Shown: piece by piece, positions 26,238 to 37,124 of the stretch
Layout: each line of letters starts with the position of its first letter
How positions within the stretch are numbered: the stretch's first letter is position 1
Origin: Shewanella mangrovisoli
Lineage (GTDB): Bacteria; Pseudomonadota; Gammaproteobacteria; Enterobacterales; Shewanellaceae
DNA length: 64,000 nucleotides
Assembly: GCF_019457635.1 (NCBI RefSeq)
Contig: NZ_CP080412.1
Coordinates: forward strand, 3,658,001-3,722,000
Reading direction: 5' to 3'
Translations under genes and position numbers: made by a program
Notes under the pieces: model-generated
Seen by the model: the letters and a program-made list of their open reading frames with translations, nothing else
Told to the model about the DNA's origin: nothing
Databases searched by the model: none

Positions 26238-28259
26238 ATGAAAGTTAATGTAGCCACCCGAGTCATTGGCGGGTTTAGTGTTGTTACACTTTTACTTGTG
26301 TTGTTAGGATTTACCTCGTACCTGACGAACATTAGCCTCAAAGATAGTTCGGCCATGATGCAAGAGTTAAGCTTGCCAGCCCTAAAAGCGACCAACCACT
26401 TAACCGAAACCCTGAGTGAACAACAGCGCCAAGTGCTGATCGCCTATCACGCACCCAAGTCCTCGAACATTCCCGATATCCGTAAAGTCTTTAACGACCA
26501 CGGCACCCAGTTTAAAAACGAGATCAGCAATCTGACGCAATTGGTTCGAGGGCAAGCCAATCTTTCTGCATTGATCTCGCAACTGGATGGTAGCTTCTCG
26601 ACCTTCGAGCGCGATAGTCTCGCCATGCTCACTGAACGTGAAGCCGCCCTCAGCACACAAGAGCAGCTAATAGGCTTAAAGAAGAAGCTTGAAAATGCCG
26701 CCGATGACGCCTCGTCAGTTTTGCTCGATATTATCGATTTAGAAAACAGCCAAAACCCCGATGCTCAGAGTATCGCGGCCTCTGCCAGCGCTATCGATAC
26801 CAGCATGGGTAATATCATCACTACCATTGCCGATTTAGTGACTAATGAAGAAATGAGTAAACATGAACTCATTTCCAAAGAACTCGACTACATCCTGAGC
26901 GAGACCAAGAACAAACTCGAATACGTGAATCGTCATGCGCAGGACATAATTGATGCTGACACCTTAAAATCCGTCAATGAAGACACTAAAAAGGTACTCG
27001 CGTTGCTCGAAGGCCCGGATTCTATGGTGCTGTTGAAAGCAACCCAATTGAATCACGCCAAGAATGCCATGAATCAATTGGCGACCATTGAGAAAGATGT
27101 CAAAGTAATCGATCGCAATATGGAAGATGTGAGCAATAACATCGAGTCTGTGGCGGCCAATATGAGCCAAGAAACCATAGCCAAGATTGATGCCGCCAGT
27201 ATCCGCACTATCATTGTAGTGCTAATTGCCATTGTCGCCGCGGTTATCATCAGCTTTGCCGTTGTGGCCCCGTTGAAGCGCTCTCTCTATCAAGTCAATA
27301 ACGCGCTGAATGTATTAGCTTCGGGCAACTTAACCCACAAATTAGATGATTCTGGCCACGATGAATTTGCCGAGCTTGCGAAAAACTGTAACCGTTTAGT
27401 CGATAGCTTACGCGGCTTAATCGTCGGTATTTTGGATCGCTCCAACCAGTTAGCCGCCGCAGCGGAACAAACGTCGGCTATCACAGCGCAAACCACCTCA
27501 GGTATCCAAGAGCAAAAGAGCCAGGTCGACCAAGTCGCAACCGCAACCACAGAATTAAGCTCGAGTGCACAACAAGTATCGATGAGCGCCGATGATGCAC
27601 TGGCGCAAATCAAGCAGGCCGATCAAGAAGCCAAACATATGCGCACGATTGCCGAAGAGAACAAGCGCACCATTTTAGCCCTAGCAGACGAAGTCGCTAA
27701 GGCAGGCCAAGTGATCAACAAGGTGCAATCGGATAGTGCTTCTATCGGCTCAATTCTCGATGTGATCCGTGGCATTGCCGAGCAGACTAACCTGCTGGCA
27801 CTAAACGCAGCTATCGAAGCGGCACGCGCTGGCGAACAGGGTCGCGGCTTTGCGGTTGTGGCCGATGAAGTACGCAGCCTAGCCTCACGTACCCAAGTCT
27901 CGACCCGCGAGATCCAGCAAATGATCGAAGTGCTGCAACAGGGCGCGCAGCAAGCCGTAGCCGCTATGGATATGGGCCGTGCCCAGGCCAATGCCTGTGT
28001 CGATAAGACAGAGCAAGCAAACCTCGCGCTAGAGACCATCAGCCAATCTGTACATAAAGCCTATGATGCGGGCACGCACATTGCCCATGCCGCGCAGGAG
28101 CAGAATGTGGTTAGTCAGCAAGTGTCTGAGAAACTTGAGCATATCGCAGCAATTTCGGAAGAAACCGCGATTGGCGCCGATCAAACCGCGCAATCGAGCC
28201 ATCAAGTGGCTAAACTCGCCGAAGAGCTGCAAGCTTCTGTCGGTGAATTTAGAGTGTAA
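26238..28259 (+). CDS. Methyl-accepting chemotaxis protein
   Basis: A 673-residue receptor. It has a membrane segment at about 8-30, a long helical periplasmic sensor with no recognised ligand domain (about 31-315), a second membrane segment ([19 protein letters not shown], about 322-340), a HAMP linker and the signalling tip ([20 protein letters not shown]). The tip is intact, so it should couple to CheA/CheW. The ligand cannot be told. It is monocistronic, with GGAG before the start and a terminator at 28280. Confidence 0.92.
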   Translation: MKVNVATRVIGGFSVVTLLLVLLGFTSYLTNISLKDSSAMMQELSLPALKATNHLTETLSEQQRQVLIAYHAPKSSNIPDIRKVFNDHGTQFKNEISNLTQLVRGQANLSALISQLDGSFSTFERDSLAMLTEREAALSTQEQLIGLKKKLENAADDASSVLLDIIDLENSQNPDAQSIAASASAIDTSMGNIITTIADLVTNEEMSKHELISKELDYILSETKNKLEYVNRHAQDIIDADTLKSVNEDTKKVLALLEGPDSMVLLKATQLNHAKNAMNQLATIEKDVKVIDRNMEDVSNNIESVAANMSQETIAKIDAASIRTIIVVLIAIVAAVIISFAVVAPLKRSLYQVNNALNVLASGNLTHKLDDSGHDEFAELAKNCNRLVDSLRGLIVGILDRSNQLAAAAEQTSAITAQTTSGIQEQKSQVDQVATATTELSSSAQQVSMSADDALAQIKQADQEAKHMRTIAEENKRTILALADEVAKAGQVINKVQSDSASIGSILDVIRGIAEQTNLLALNAAIEAARAGEQGRGFAVVADEVRSLASRTQVSTREIQQMIEVLQQGAQQAVAAMDMGRAQANACVDKTEQANLALETISQSVHKAYDAGTHIAHAAQEQNVVSQQVSEKLEHIAAISEETAIGADQTAQSSHQVAKLAEELQASVGEFRV

Positions 28260-28279
28260 GCAAACACTCAAGTATGAAC

Positions 28280-28307
28280 AGGGTCGCGATTGCGGCCCTT
28301 TTCTTTG
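28280..28307 (+). terminator. Terminator after the chemotaxis gene
   Basis: AGGGTCGC (28280-28287) pairs with GCGGCCCT (28292-28299) with one G-T pair and a GATT loop, followed by TTTCTTT. Confidence 0.75.
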
Positions 28308-28465
28308 GCTTGCGCTTGCCTTTATGTCTGTGCTTTCGCTTAGATTTCATGCTATCCCATAGCTAAAGCAGATAGCAGAGGCAATAAACTCGAACTCGGT
28401 AGTCAACATCCAACTCAATATCAATACAGGATATTCGGTAAAAACTAACTAAACGACGCCCATAA

Positions 28466-28493
28466 AAAATGCCGAACTCAGTTCGGCATTTTA
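28466..28493. terminator. Bidirectional terminator
   Basis: AAATGCCGAAC and GTTCGGCATTT flank a three-base loop, with A/T tails on both sides. It ends the minus-strand DUF3718 gene. Confidence 0.8.
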
Positions 28494-28545
28494 AGCATCA
28501 TTCTTTCCTTGTGTTAAAGCACACTAAAAATGATGGAACAGATGA

Positions 28546-28959
28546 TTACTCTTCTTCACCGCCGGCAGCAGCGCCTAAACGCTCTTTCACTGCAGCAGTG
28601 ATAGGGCTAGCACCGTGACCATTTGCTTCAGCCCACGCTTGAATCGTCATGCCATCGGCTTCTGGTACGCTCAGTTCGTTAACTGATAGACGTTTAGCCA
28701 CAAACTCACCGGCATCATTTGCATTCGCGGCATAGGCAGTACGCAACAAGCTTTGACCATCACAGCTAATCCCGCTGTACACTTGGCGTAACTTAACACG
28801 GCTTTCTTTTAGTTTTTTACGTAGACGGTTTTTATCGTTCGCTTTTACGTAATCACAAATACTCGCGACAAGTGGATCAGCTTCGGCTTTTGCCGTGGTT
28901 GGCATAGAAACATAGCTAAATCCGATTAGTGCAGCCAAAGCTACAGGCATAAGACGCAT
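28546..28959 (-). CDS. DUF3718 secreted protein
   Basis: A 137-residue protein with a signal peptide (cleaved near TTAKA/EADP) and the DUF3718 domain (LVASICDYVKANDKNRLRKK and the two conserved cysteines, in ICDYV and ISCDGQ). The function is unknown. The family is common in Shewanella and its relatives. The C-terminus is Gly/Ala/Glu-rich (GAAAGGEEE). Confidence 0.8.
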   Translation of the reverse strand: MRLMPVALAALIGFSYVSMPTTAKAEADPLVASICDYVKANDKNRLRKKLKESRVKLRQVYSGISCDGQSLLRTAYAANANDAGEFVAKRLSVNELSVPEADGMTIQAWAEANGHGASPITAAVKERLGAAAGGEEE

Positions 28960-29161
28960 CCGATACTCCTTAATACTTTCTTATAGTTTTATTATGTTTT
29001 ATATGGGCTGCGTCTATCTCTAGCGGATATTGGCCTCCTAGGAGTCATTAGTGTGGAAGCCGTAAAATACCGCTATCTCAACTAAGTCAGGCCTATCGGA
29101 TCTAATACCTTAGACATATTGACAATCCATACGCACAGGGTACACAACAGAACAACGTAAT

Positions 29162-29644
29162 TTAACATTTTTTTGCCAAATTGATAAAGCGATATTCCAG
29201 CCCATCAGCATTTATACTAGTGAGCGATTCGGTTTCTTGCCATTTATCGCTGTCCCATGCAGGGAAAAAGGTATCACCTTCAACCTCTAAGCTAATTTGC
29301 GTCAGGTAGAGTCTATCGGCCTGAGGTAATAATTGTTGATACAATTGCCCCCCACCGATAACGACCAACTCTTCGCAATCGCCAGCCGCGAGCTTAGCGT
29401 CTTCAAATGAGGTCACGCAGGTCACGCCTTCAATCTGCAAATCCGCTTGGCGGGAAATCACAATATTGTGGCGTCCTGGAAGGGGTCTACCAATGGATTC
29501 AAAGGTTTTACGCCCCATCACCACAGGTTTGCCTAAGGTCATGGCTTTAAAGTGGCGTAAATCTTCGGGCAGATGCCATGGCATTTTATTGTCTTTTCCG
29601 ATGACTCGATTGTTTGCCATCGCGGCTATCATAGCAATGCGCAT
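29162..29644 (-). CDS. folA: Dihydrofolate reductase
   Basis: FolA reduces dihydrofolate to tetrahydrofolate with NADPH and is the target of trimethoprim. The 160-residue protein shows IAAMANNRVIGKDNKMPWHL, MGRKTFESIGRPLPGR and the VVIGGGQLYQ cofactor loop. ATG 29644 has AGGAGTG upstream; an earlier in-frame start was discarded. The length matches E. coli FolA (159). Confidence 0.96.
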   Translation of the reverse strand: MRIAMIAAMANNRVIGKDNKMPWHLPEDLRHFKAMTLGKPVVMGRKTFESIGRPLPGRHNIVISRQADLQIEGVTCVTSFEDAKLAAGDCEELVVIGGGQLYQQLLPQADRLYLTQISLEVEGDTFFPAWDSDKWQETESLTSINADGLEYRFINLAKKC

Positions 29645-29666
29645 GGGCACTCCTTTGGTATTGTTT

Positions 29667-30140
29667 TTATTGAATAACAGGGCGGGTTCTAAAATACAGC
29701 AGACTCGGTAAAGCAAGGCCCACCGACAGTGCGCCTAAGATAAACACGGTTTTTAAGCCGTTACTGATCACTTGTCCGGTCAGCTCTTGGCTAACCTGCG
29801 ACTGCGCCGTTAATTGCACTAGGGCTATTACGGTATTAAAGGCATAGGTCCCAGGGATCATCGGGATAATGGCCGCAACGGCATACATCAAGGGCGGCGC
29901 GAGGTGACGCTTGGCAAAGCCGATAGTGATAGTCCCCACTAAAGCCGCGGCGGCAAAGGTCGCCCATTCGATAGGCAAGCCAAATTGCAACATTAGCGTG
30001 CGTGAGCTATGCCCGATGGCGCCTGCAAGCGCGCAGTAGGGTAAGAAACGTTTCGGCACGTTAAACACCATGGCAAAGCCGACAGCAGGGATAGCCGAGA
30101 AAAAGGCATCGTGCAATAGCGTCCACAGTAAGGCGATCAT
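29667..30140 (-). CDS. yjjB: YjjB-like membrane protein (threonine/serine exporter family, second subunit)
   Basis: A 157-residue protein with about five membrane segments, including the conserved IPMIPGTYAF. It corresponds to the second half of the ThrE exporter. Together with YjjP it forms a split transporter; in E. coli the YjjP-YjjB pair has been linked to succinate export. It overlaps yjjP by ATGA. The exact substrate here is unproven. Confidence 0.82.
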   Translation of the reverse strand: MIALLWTLLHDAFFSAIPAVGFAMVFNVPKRFLPYCALAGAIGHSSRTLMLQFGLPIEWATFAAAALVGTITIGFAKRHLAPPLMYAVAAIIPMIPGTYAFNTVIALVQLTAQSQVSQELTGQVISNGLKTVFILGALSVGLALPSLLYFRTRPVIQ

Positions 30141-30898
30141 AGGAAGATCCCCCCTAGCTGCATCGCAATGGTGATACCAATAACGGATGACACGGTAAGC
30201 AAGGTGGCATGGCCCCAGCGGGAAATCCCCACGTTCATATGGCCTTTGACCATATCAGAAATCGCATTGATCATCGGAAACCCCGGCACCAACATCAACA
30301 CACTGGCCGCCATGGCCGCCTGCGGGGTCTCACTCAAGTTAAACACATAACCCGTCTGCGCCAATAAGCTAGTGACAAATGCCGTCACCGCAAAATTAAC
30401 CAGCAAATTAAAATGCCGCTTGGCAATCGCAAGGCGCACCGACATCCCGACCGCGGAGGCAAAAAAGGTGATAACTGATGCGGCAACATCGCCATTAAAC
30501 AGGTGACAAAAACTGGCGCAGGACAGGCCTATCATCAAGATCACGAGATACGGCGGATAGGTCTTAGGTTCAATCCGCGCTAAGCGTTTACGCACTTCGT
30601 TGGGGCCATAGAGACCTTTTTCCGCCAACAAACAGATGCGCTGCAACTCGCAGACTATGGTCATATTGATGCCATGCTCGCGGATCCGACGCGTCGTCGT
30701 GATACAGCGACCATGCACTAAACTGGTTAACACGAGGGAATTAGAGGAGATGGAAAGCTCAACACTTGCCAATCCTAAGGCCTGACCTAGGCGCTGGCTG
30801 ATTTCTTCAACTAAATCAGATTCAGCACCGTAGGCCAGTAGCAGTTGTGCGACACGCACAACCTGCCGAGTAATATCATTTTGAGTATCTGCGTACAC
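30137..30898 (-). CDS. yjjP: YjjP-like membrane protein (threonine/serine exporter family, first subunit)
   Basis: A 253-residue protein. The cytoplasmic N-terminal part (about 1-110) is followed by about five membrane segments with the family motif LVPGFPMINAISDM. It is equivalent to the first half of ThrE. The GTG start has GAGAG upstream. It is the first gene of the pair with yjjB. Confidence 0.82.
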   Translation of the reverse strand: MYADTQNDITRQVVRVAQLLLAYGAESDLVEEISQRLGQALGLASVELSISSNSLVLTSLVHGRCITTTRRIREHGINMTIVCELQRICLLAEKGLYGPNEVRKRLARIEPKTYPPYLVILMIGLSCASFCHLFNGDVAASVITFFASAVGMSVRLAIAKRHFNLLVNFAVTAFVTSLLAQTGYVFNLSETPQAAMAASVLMLVPGFPMINAISDMVKGHMNVGISRWGHATLLTVSSVIGITIAMQLGGIFL

Positions 30899-30925
30899 GG
30901 GACTCTCAAAACTTAGATAGGGATA

Positions 30926-32122
<1,197 letters not shown>

Positions 32123-32256
32123 TTATACCGTTTAACTTCATCGGTCGCCAAAAAACTCGAGATACTTGCTCCCAATCTTACCAGCCAACGCCCTCAATTT
32201 GATAAAGATTTACCAAACTCACCAGAAACGCAGGTAAATAGAAGCATAAAAAACAG

Positions 32257-32281
32257 AAAGCCCCACCAATGGCGGGGCTTT
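32257..32281 (-). terminator. Terminator after rpmA
   Basis: AAAGCCCC and GGGGCTTT form a stem whose inner bases CC/GG also pair. On the minus strand it is followed by CTGTTTTTTATG. It separates rplU-rpmA from obgE. Confidence 0.8.
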
Positions 32282-32304
32282 ACAGTATAAGCTAGACTCG
32301 AAAA

Positions 32305-32562
<258 letters not shown>

Positions 32563-32573
32563 TTAGACTCCTA

Positions 32574-32885
32574 TTATGCGTTGATAGCAGTAATTTTAAC
32601 TTCGGTGAACCACTGACGGTGGCCCAACTTCTTGTCGTGGTGCTTACGACGACGGAACTTAACGATAGTTACTTTCTCGCCACGACCATGACTTACTACT
32701 TCAGCAACGACTTTACCGCCAGCTACTAAAGGAGCACCAACGTGCACTTTTTCACCGTCAGCGATCAGTAATACTTGATCGAATTCAACAGTTGAACCAG
32801 TAGCAACTTCTAATTTTTCTAAACGAACTGTGTGGCCTGGGGCTACACGGTGTTGTTTACCACCACTTTGAAAAACAGCGTACAT
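32574..32885 (-). CDS. rplU: 50S ribosomal protein L21
   Basis: A 103-residue protein with [14 protein letters not shown] at the N-terminus and the basic [16 protein letters not shown] segment that contacts 23S rRNA. First gene of rplU-rpmA, with a good promoter at 32972-33000. Confidence 0.98.
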   Translation of the reverse strand: MYAVFQSGGKQHRVAPGHTVRLEKLEVATGSTVEFDQVLLIADGEKVHVGAPLVAGGKVVAEVVSHGRGEKVTIVKFRRRKHHDKKLGHRQWFTEVKITAINA

Positions 32886-32971
32886 AGCTATTTTACTCCG
32901 ATATTCCTAACACGCTGGCTCACACTATGGGAGGCAGGGTGCTACAAAAACTTTATTGACAATGGGCGCGG

Positions 32972-33000
32972 AGTTTACGCGAAGAATCCTTATCTGGCAA
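32972..33000 (-). promoter_or_regulatory. Sigma-70 promoter of rplU-rpmA
   Basis: On the minus strand TTGCCA and TAAACT stand 17 bp apart, predicting a leader of about 80 nt before rplU. The region is shared with the divergent ispB gene. Confidence 0.55.
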
Positions 33001-33158
33001 GCCCTAATTAGGAAAGAATAAAAAAAGGCCGGAATAACTCGCACATTAGTAGTGTGAGTACTGTCATATGTCGGAATTTTAGGTAAAATTCATTCTATAT
33101 AACACGTGAGCCTAAAATAGAGGCCGGGTACGTAATGGCCCCACAACCAGAGTCTATT

Positions 33159-34130
33159 ATGGATTTAAACGCTATTCGTCAACTGGCTGACACTGATATG
33201 CAAGCAGTCAATCAGCTGATCTATAAACAGCTGGAGTCAGATGTCGCCCTGATAAACCAGTTAGGTTTCTACATTATTAATGGTGGTGGTAAACGTCTTC
33301 GTCCTTTACTGTCCGTCCTCGCAGCACGCGCCGTCGACTACCAAGGTGAAGCTCACCTTAAGCTTGCCGCGATTATTGAATTTATTCATACCGCTTCATT
33401 ACTGCACGATGATGTGGTCGATGAATCGACCCTCAGACGCGGCCGCGAAACCGCCAACGCGCTCTTTGGTAACAGCGCCAGTGTATTAGTGGGTGACTTC
33501 CTTTATACCCGCTCATTCCAAATGATGACCGAACTCGACAGCATGCGAGTACTGCGTGTATTAGCCGATACCACCAACGTATTGGCCGAAGGTGAAGTAT
33601 TGCAGCTAATGAACTGTAACGACCCTAATACCACAGAAGAAAGCTATATGCGGGTGATCTATTGCAAGACCGCTAAGCTATTCGAAGCCGCCACGTTACT
33701 GGCCGCAGTATTAGCAGGCGCTACACCCGAGCAAGAAAGCGCATTAGGCGACTATGGCAAATATTTAGGTACAGCCTTCCAGTTGACCGACGATTTACTC
33801 GACTACACCGCCGACAGTGAAGAGTTAGGTAAAAACATCGGTGATGATCTCGCCGAAGGTAAGCCGACCTTACCGCTGATCTATGCGATTGCCCATGGCA
33901 CAGAAGAAGAACAGCAACTCATTCGCCAAGCGATTGAGCAAGGTGATGGCACCCACGCCATTGAGAAAATTGTTGCCGCTTTGCATCACTGTGGCGCGCT
34001 CACTTACACTCAGCAAAAAGCCATTGAAGAATCCAACAAGGCGATTGCAGCGTTGGCGGTATTACCTGACAGTGACTTCAAAACCGCATTAATTTCGCTG
34101 GCAAAAATCTCCGTTGATCGTAGCCACTAA
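33159..34130 (+). CDS. ispB: Octaprenyl diphosphate synthase
   Basis: IspB lengthens farnesyl diphosphate to the side chain of ubiquinone and menaquinone. The 323-residue protein has both aspartate-rich motifs (LLHDDVVDES and LTDDLLDY) and GGGKRLRPLL. I choose ATG 33159 (MDLNAIRQL), which aligns with the E. coli start; ATG 33135 would add eight residues. Divergent from rplU, as in E. coli. Confidence 0.95.
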   Translation: MDLNAIRQLADTDMQAVNQLIYKQLESDVALINQLGFYIINGGGKRLRPLLSVLAARAVDYQGEAHLKLAAIIEFIHTASLLHDDVVDESTLRRGRETANALFGNSASVLVGDFLYTRSFQMMTELDSMRVLRVLADTTNVLAEGEVLQLMNCNDPNTTEESYMRVIYCKTAKLFEAATLLAAVLAGATPEQESALGDYGKYLGTAFQLTDDLLDYTADSEELGKNIGDDLAEGKPTLPLIYAIAHGTEEEQQLIRQAIEQGDGTHAIEKIVAALHHCGALTYTQQKAIEESNKAIAALAVLPDSDFKTALISLAKISVDRSH

Positions 34131-34149
34131 TTGGCAGCGATAAATCAAT

Positions 34150-34182
34150 AAAAAGGCCTTGCTATGCAAGGCCTTTTTATTT
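34150..34182. terminator. Bidirectional terminator between ispB and ung
   Basis: AAAAAGGCCTTGC and GCAAGGCCTTTTT form a perfect 13-bp stem with a TAT loop. It serves both convergent genes. Confidence 0.9.
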
Positions 34183-34206
34183 TTAACATTCTTTATCAAA
34201 GCGAAC

Positions 34207-34866
34207 TTAAACCTGCCATTGGATCGGCGCTTCGCCCCGTGCCATCAGCAGTTGATTCACTTTAGAAAAATGCCCACAACCGAAGAAGCCGCGATAAGCC
34301 GACAGTGGTGACGGGTGGGGTCCCGACAGAATTTGATGCTGTGGCGCAGTAATCACCGCCCCCTTTTTGATGGCATGACTGCCCCAGAGTACGAAAATAA
34401 TCGGCCTCTCCTGCGCATTAAGCAGCTTTAACGCCTCAGTGGTAAAGGTTTCCCAGCCTGCATTAGCATGGGAGTGGGCTTGCCCTTGTTCCACCGTCAG
34501 CACGGTATTGAGCATCAAAATCCCCTGCTCCGCCCATTGGGTTAAATCACCATGGTTTGGGATTTGGAAACCGGGAATATCGTTCACCAACTCTTTATAC
34601 ATATTGGCTAGCGATGGCGGCGGTTTAACGCCTCGCTTAACCGAGAAACACAGACCGTGGGCTTGGTCCGGACCATGGTAGGGATCTTGACCAATAAGCA
34701 CTACACGCACTTGCTCCAATGGGGTTGTTTTAAAGGCGTTGTACACATCCTCTTTAGGAGGATAGATTACCTTACCCAATTCACGCTCTTGATTCACAAA
34801 TGCTATCAACTGCTGGTAATAGGGTTGAGAACGTTGATGGTCAATAAATGCCTGCCAAGTCGCCAA
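34207..34866 (-). CDS. ung: Uracil-DNA glycosylase
   Basis: Ung removes uracil from DNA at the start of base-excision repair. The 219-residue protein has the catalytic GQDPYHG and the [14 protein letters not shown] loop. TTG start with an AAGAGAAA upstream. Confidence 0.96.
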   Translation of the reverse strand: MATWQAFIDHQRSQPYYQQLIAFVNQERELGKVIYPPKEDVYNAFKTTPLEQVRVVLIGQDPYHGPDQAHGLCFSVKRGVKPPPSLANMYKELVNDIPGFQIPNHGDLTQWAEQGILMLNTVLTVEQGQAHSHANAGWETFTTEALKLLNAQERPIIFVLWGSHAIKKGAVITAPQHQILSGPHPSPLSAYRGFFGCGHFSKVNQLLMARGEAPIQWQV

Positions 34867-35166
34867 AATCTGTTTCTCTTGCTTAAGTTACGATGCCGTT
34901 AGCTTAAAAGTGATAGCGCGACATGACAAGCCAACTCAGGTTTTTATTCCCGAGTCTTGAGATATCGCAAGCATATTGCGGCCTAAACCTGTTCTGTCCC
35001 TTTGCTTAAGGCAATCGATTGCTATCGAGAAACGCCCCGTATCGCAAAAGTTAACTCGAGCAAAGTTGAGTGTTGTGCCCTGTTGTGTCTAGACGCTTTG
35101 GTTCATTAAATGACTCTGATAAGCCATCAACTAGCGTGATAGGGGCGTTTGTTCAAACAATCCCTA
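34867..35166. other. Intergenic region of 300 bp
   Basis: No gene is seen. The right end holds an imperfect hairpin (35139-35167: ATAGGG/CCCTAT around GTTTG/CAAAC) that reaches the stop of the next gene; it has no T run. The remainder should contain the ung promoter. Confidence 0.5.
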
Positions 35167-35604
35167 TTAATCGCGACCACGGTGGCCATGGCCACGATCG
35201 TCGTCATCCCTATCTTTGCGGCGCTCATGTTTGTCGTAATGTTTGTGGTGATGCTTATCCTGTTTATAGGAGCGATAACGGGGTACGTACTCATCGCGAT
35301 ACCAGACATCCTGAACAAAATAGACCGGGCGGCCGCAGGCACCGTAGGAGGCACAATAGCGACCCCATTTTTTTGCATGACCAGGCGGCACGTGCAGATA
35401 GATAGGTTCATACACGACCCGAGACTGCTCTATCACGATAGGCTGTTCGTAAATCACCTGTGGACGAGGAAAATTACCAATATTGATCTGACCGTAAAAG
35501 TTTGGATCGCCGATGTTAATCGACACTCCGACATCTGCCGCAATGGCCGAAGATGAAGCTGCAGCGAGTAGTAAGGCTGACAGAGTAAGTTTAATTGCTT
35601 TCAT
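35167..35604 (-). CDS. Secreted protein with His/Asp/Arg-rich C-terminal tail
   Basis: A 145-residue protein with a clear signal peptide (cleaved after SSAIA/ADVG) and a YQxIYL-type core with PPGHAKKWGRYCASYGAC (two cysteines). It ends in a low-complexity tail rich in histidine, aspartate and arginine (HHHKHYDKHERRKDRDDDD). The tail could bind metal ions or polyanions. The family is conserved in Shewanella and relatives but has no known role. AGGAG stands before the ATG. A 14-bp perfect palindrome (GAAGATGAATCTTC, 35653-35666) lies about 50 bp upstream. Confidence 0.7.
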   Translation of the reverse strand: MKAIKLTLSALLLAAASSSAIAADVGVSINIGDPNFYGQINIGNFPRPQVIYEQPIVIEQSRVVYEPIYLHVPPGHAKKWGRYCASYGACGRPVYFVQDVWYRDEYVPRYRSYKQDKHHHKHYDKHERRKDRDDDDRGHGHRGRD

Positions 35605-35999
35605 GGCGGTTCTCCTGTTGATGGAAGCAGTATGCGAGTGGCTAACTGAACAGAAGATGAATCTTCACAGGAGGCTAAATCAGATATTATTTTCCCCGCA
35701 CCTCCATGTATAAGATGTATTTCGGCAGACTATCTACATCCCAAATCGGCAAGAATTTAAATCACGATGACAGAACAGACCTGCATCTTCCGCCTTGAAA
35801 CGATGCAGCAAAACCCATTGATACCAAATACAATATCGCCCAATCAACCATCAAACTAACCGCAATTGAGCCATAGGTAACGTGCGAAGAATTAGGCTCA
35901 TCACAACCGATTTAGATCCCAATACTTAAGCCTAAGCGGTTCCTTCCTGCTGAATTTAGGATAGAATCGCCCACCAATAAATTATTTTGAGTAAGCGCT
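35605..35999. other. Intergenic region of about 395 bp between divergent genes
   Basis: No gene is seen. It holds the palindrome GAAGATGAATCTTC at 35653-35666, possibly an operator of the secreted-protein gene. The rest should contain the promoter of the DUF3144 gene. Confidence 0.5.
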
Positions 36000-36317
36000 A
36001 TGACTGATACCAGCAACACCACGATTTTTGAACTTGCCGATCAATTTATTGCCTTAGCTAATCAGCTAAGCCAGCAGGAAGGTGATGTCGGTAAAGTCGG
36101 CACAGCCCTGCGTTTTGCCGCAGCGCGTTTTAACGCCTTTGAAGCCGCGATAAAATCTGCCGATTTAGGCGCAGAAAAAGACAATGCGCTCGACTGGTTT
36201 AGCGCCGAATACCGCGAAATGCTAAGCGACAACCTAGACGACCATATCGCTAATCCACCCGTTATGCAGGAAGAAGCGGTTGCTGTGGATGACTCGGTAC
36301 AAATTTTTAAAGGCTGA
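36000..36317 (+). CDS. DUF3144 protein
   Basis: A 105-residue soluble protein that matches DUF3144 (FELADQFIALANQLSQQ, VGTALRFAAARFNAFEA). It is mostly helical and acidic at its C-terminus, with no signal peptide. The function is unknown. Followed by a strong terminator. Confidence 0.75.
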   Translation: MTDTSNTTIFELADQFIALANQLSQQEGDVGKVGTALRFAAARFNAFEAAIKSADLGAEKDNALDWFSAEYREMLSDNLDDHIANPPVMQEEAVAVDDSVQIFKG

Positions 36318-36356
36318 TGATGCGCTAAAAGCCAAGCATCGCCTGCTAAAATCCCA

Positions 36357-36389
36357 TAAAAAACGCCATCTTGTGATGGCGTTTTTTTA
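36357..36389. terminator. Bidirectional terminator after the DUF3144 gene
   Basis: AAAAACGCCATC and GATGGCGTTTTT with a TTGT loop. It also serves the convergent LysE-type gene. Confidence 0.9.
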
Positions 36390-36423
36390 TCTCTTCGCAC
36401 TCATCAATACGCATTGTGATACG

Positions 36424-37038
36424 TTAGAGGGTGTACACTACCCGTATCGCGAGCAGGATCAGTACCACACCAGAAAGTTTATCGATAAGTCCCGCTTTTT
36501 CCCGTAACTTAGGCAATACACTCGAATGCGACAGCAGCAAGGCAATCAAGGTGTACCAAAGCCCATCAACCACCAAAGGCGTAAGCACGATAAGTGCTTG
36601 ACCCGTCAAGCTATCGGCCACCATTACAAACTGGCTAAACAGCGCTAAGAAGAACAACATAATCTTAGGATTGAACAGGGAAATTGCAATACCATCGCGC
36701 GCCGCAGTGAGCGTATCCGTCGCCTCCCCCGCCGCAAGTTTTGCCTGCATGCCACCGTTTGAGCGCAATGCTTGGATCCCCATCCATGCGAGATACAGCG
36801 CGCCTAAAATCGCGATCCCATTAAAAATCAATGGCGCTTTTTTCAATACAACGGCCAGGCCGAGTAACGTCACTAACGCATAAATGCCAATACCAATCGA
36901 GTGCGCCCAAGCGCAAACGATCCCCTTGCCGCGACCACCGCCCAAGGTATGACGCACAACCATGGCCAAACTCGGCCCGGGAGACATAGCGCCCAAGCAA
37001 CAAATCGCCAACAGCCCTAACCAAGTACTAAAGCTCAT
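36424..37038 (-). CDS. LysE/RhtB-family amino-acid exporter
   Basis: A 204-residue protein with about six membrane segments and the family signature GAMSPGPSLAMVVRHTLGGGR near the N-terminus, then NPKIMLFFLALF. This family exports amino acids such as threonine, homoserine or lysine; the substrate cannot be told. AAGGG lies before the ATG. Confidence 0.85.
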   Translation of the reverse strand: MSFSTWLGLLAICCLGAMSPGPSLAMVVRHTLGGGRGKGIVCAWAHSIGIGIYALVTLLGLAVVLKKAPLIFNGIAILGALYLAWMGIQALRSNGGMQAKLAAGEATDTLTAARDGIAISLFNPKIMLFFLALFSQFVMVADSLTGQALIVLTPLVVDGLWYTLIALLLSHSSVLPKLREKAGLIDKLSGVVLILLAIRVVYTL

Positions 37039-37051
37039 TTTTAACCCTTTA

Positions 37052-37080
37052 AAGCATAAAAAGGCCCTCTATAGGGCCTT
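37052..37080 (-). terminator. Terminator after the S10 peptidase gene
   Basis: AAGGCCCT and AGGGCCTT flank a CTAT loop (37061-37080). On the minus strand TTTTTATG follows. Confidence 0.8.
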
Positions 37081-37124
37081 CACAGGAGTGGCAGTTTAAC
37101 ACTGGCCAAACAATACGGTCACTC

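Noticed and set aside
33036..33060. Imperfect inverted repeat ACTCGCAC/GTGTGAGT upstream of ispB
   Set aside because: It has a mismatch and no known matching regulator; it could be chance.
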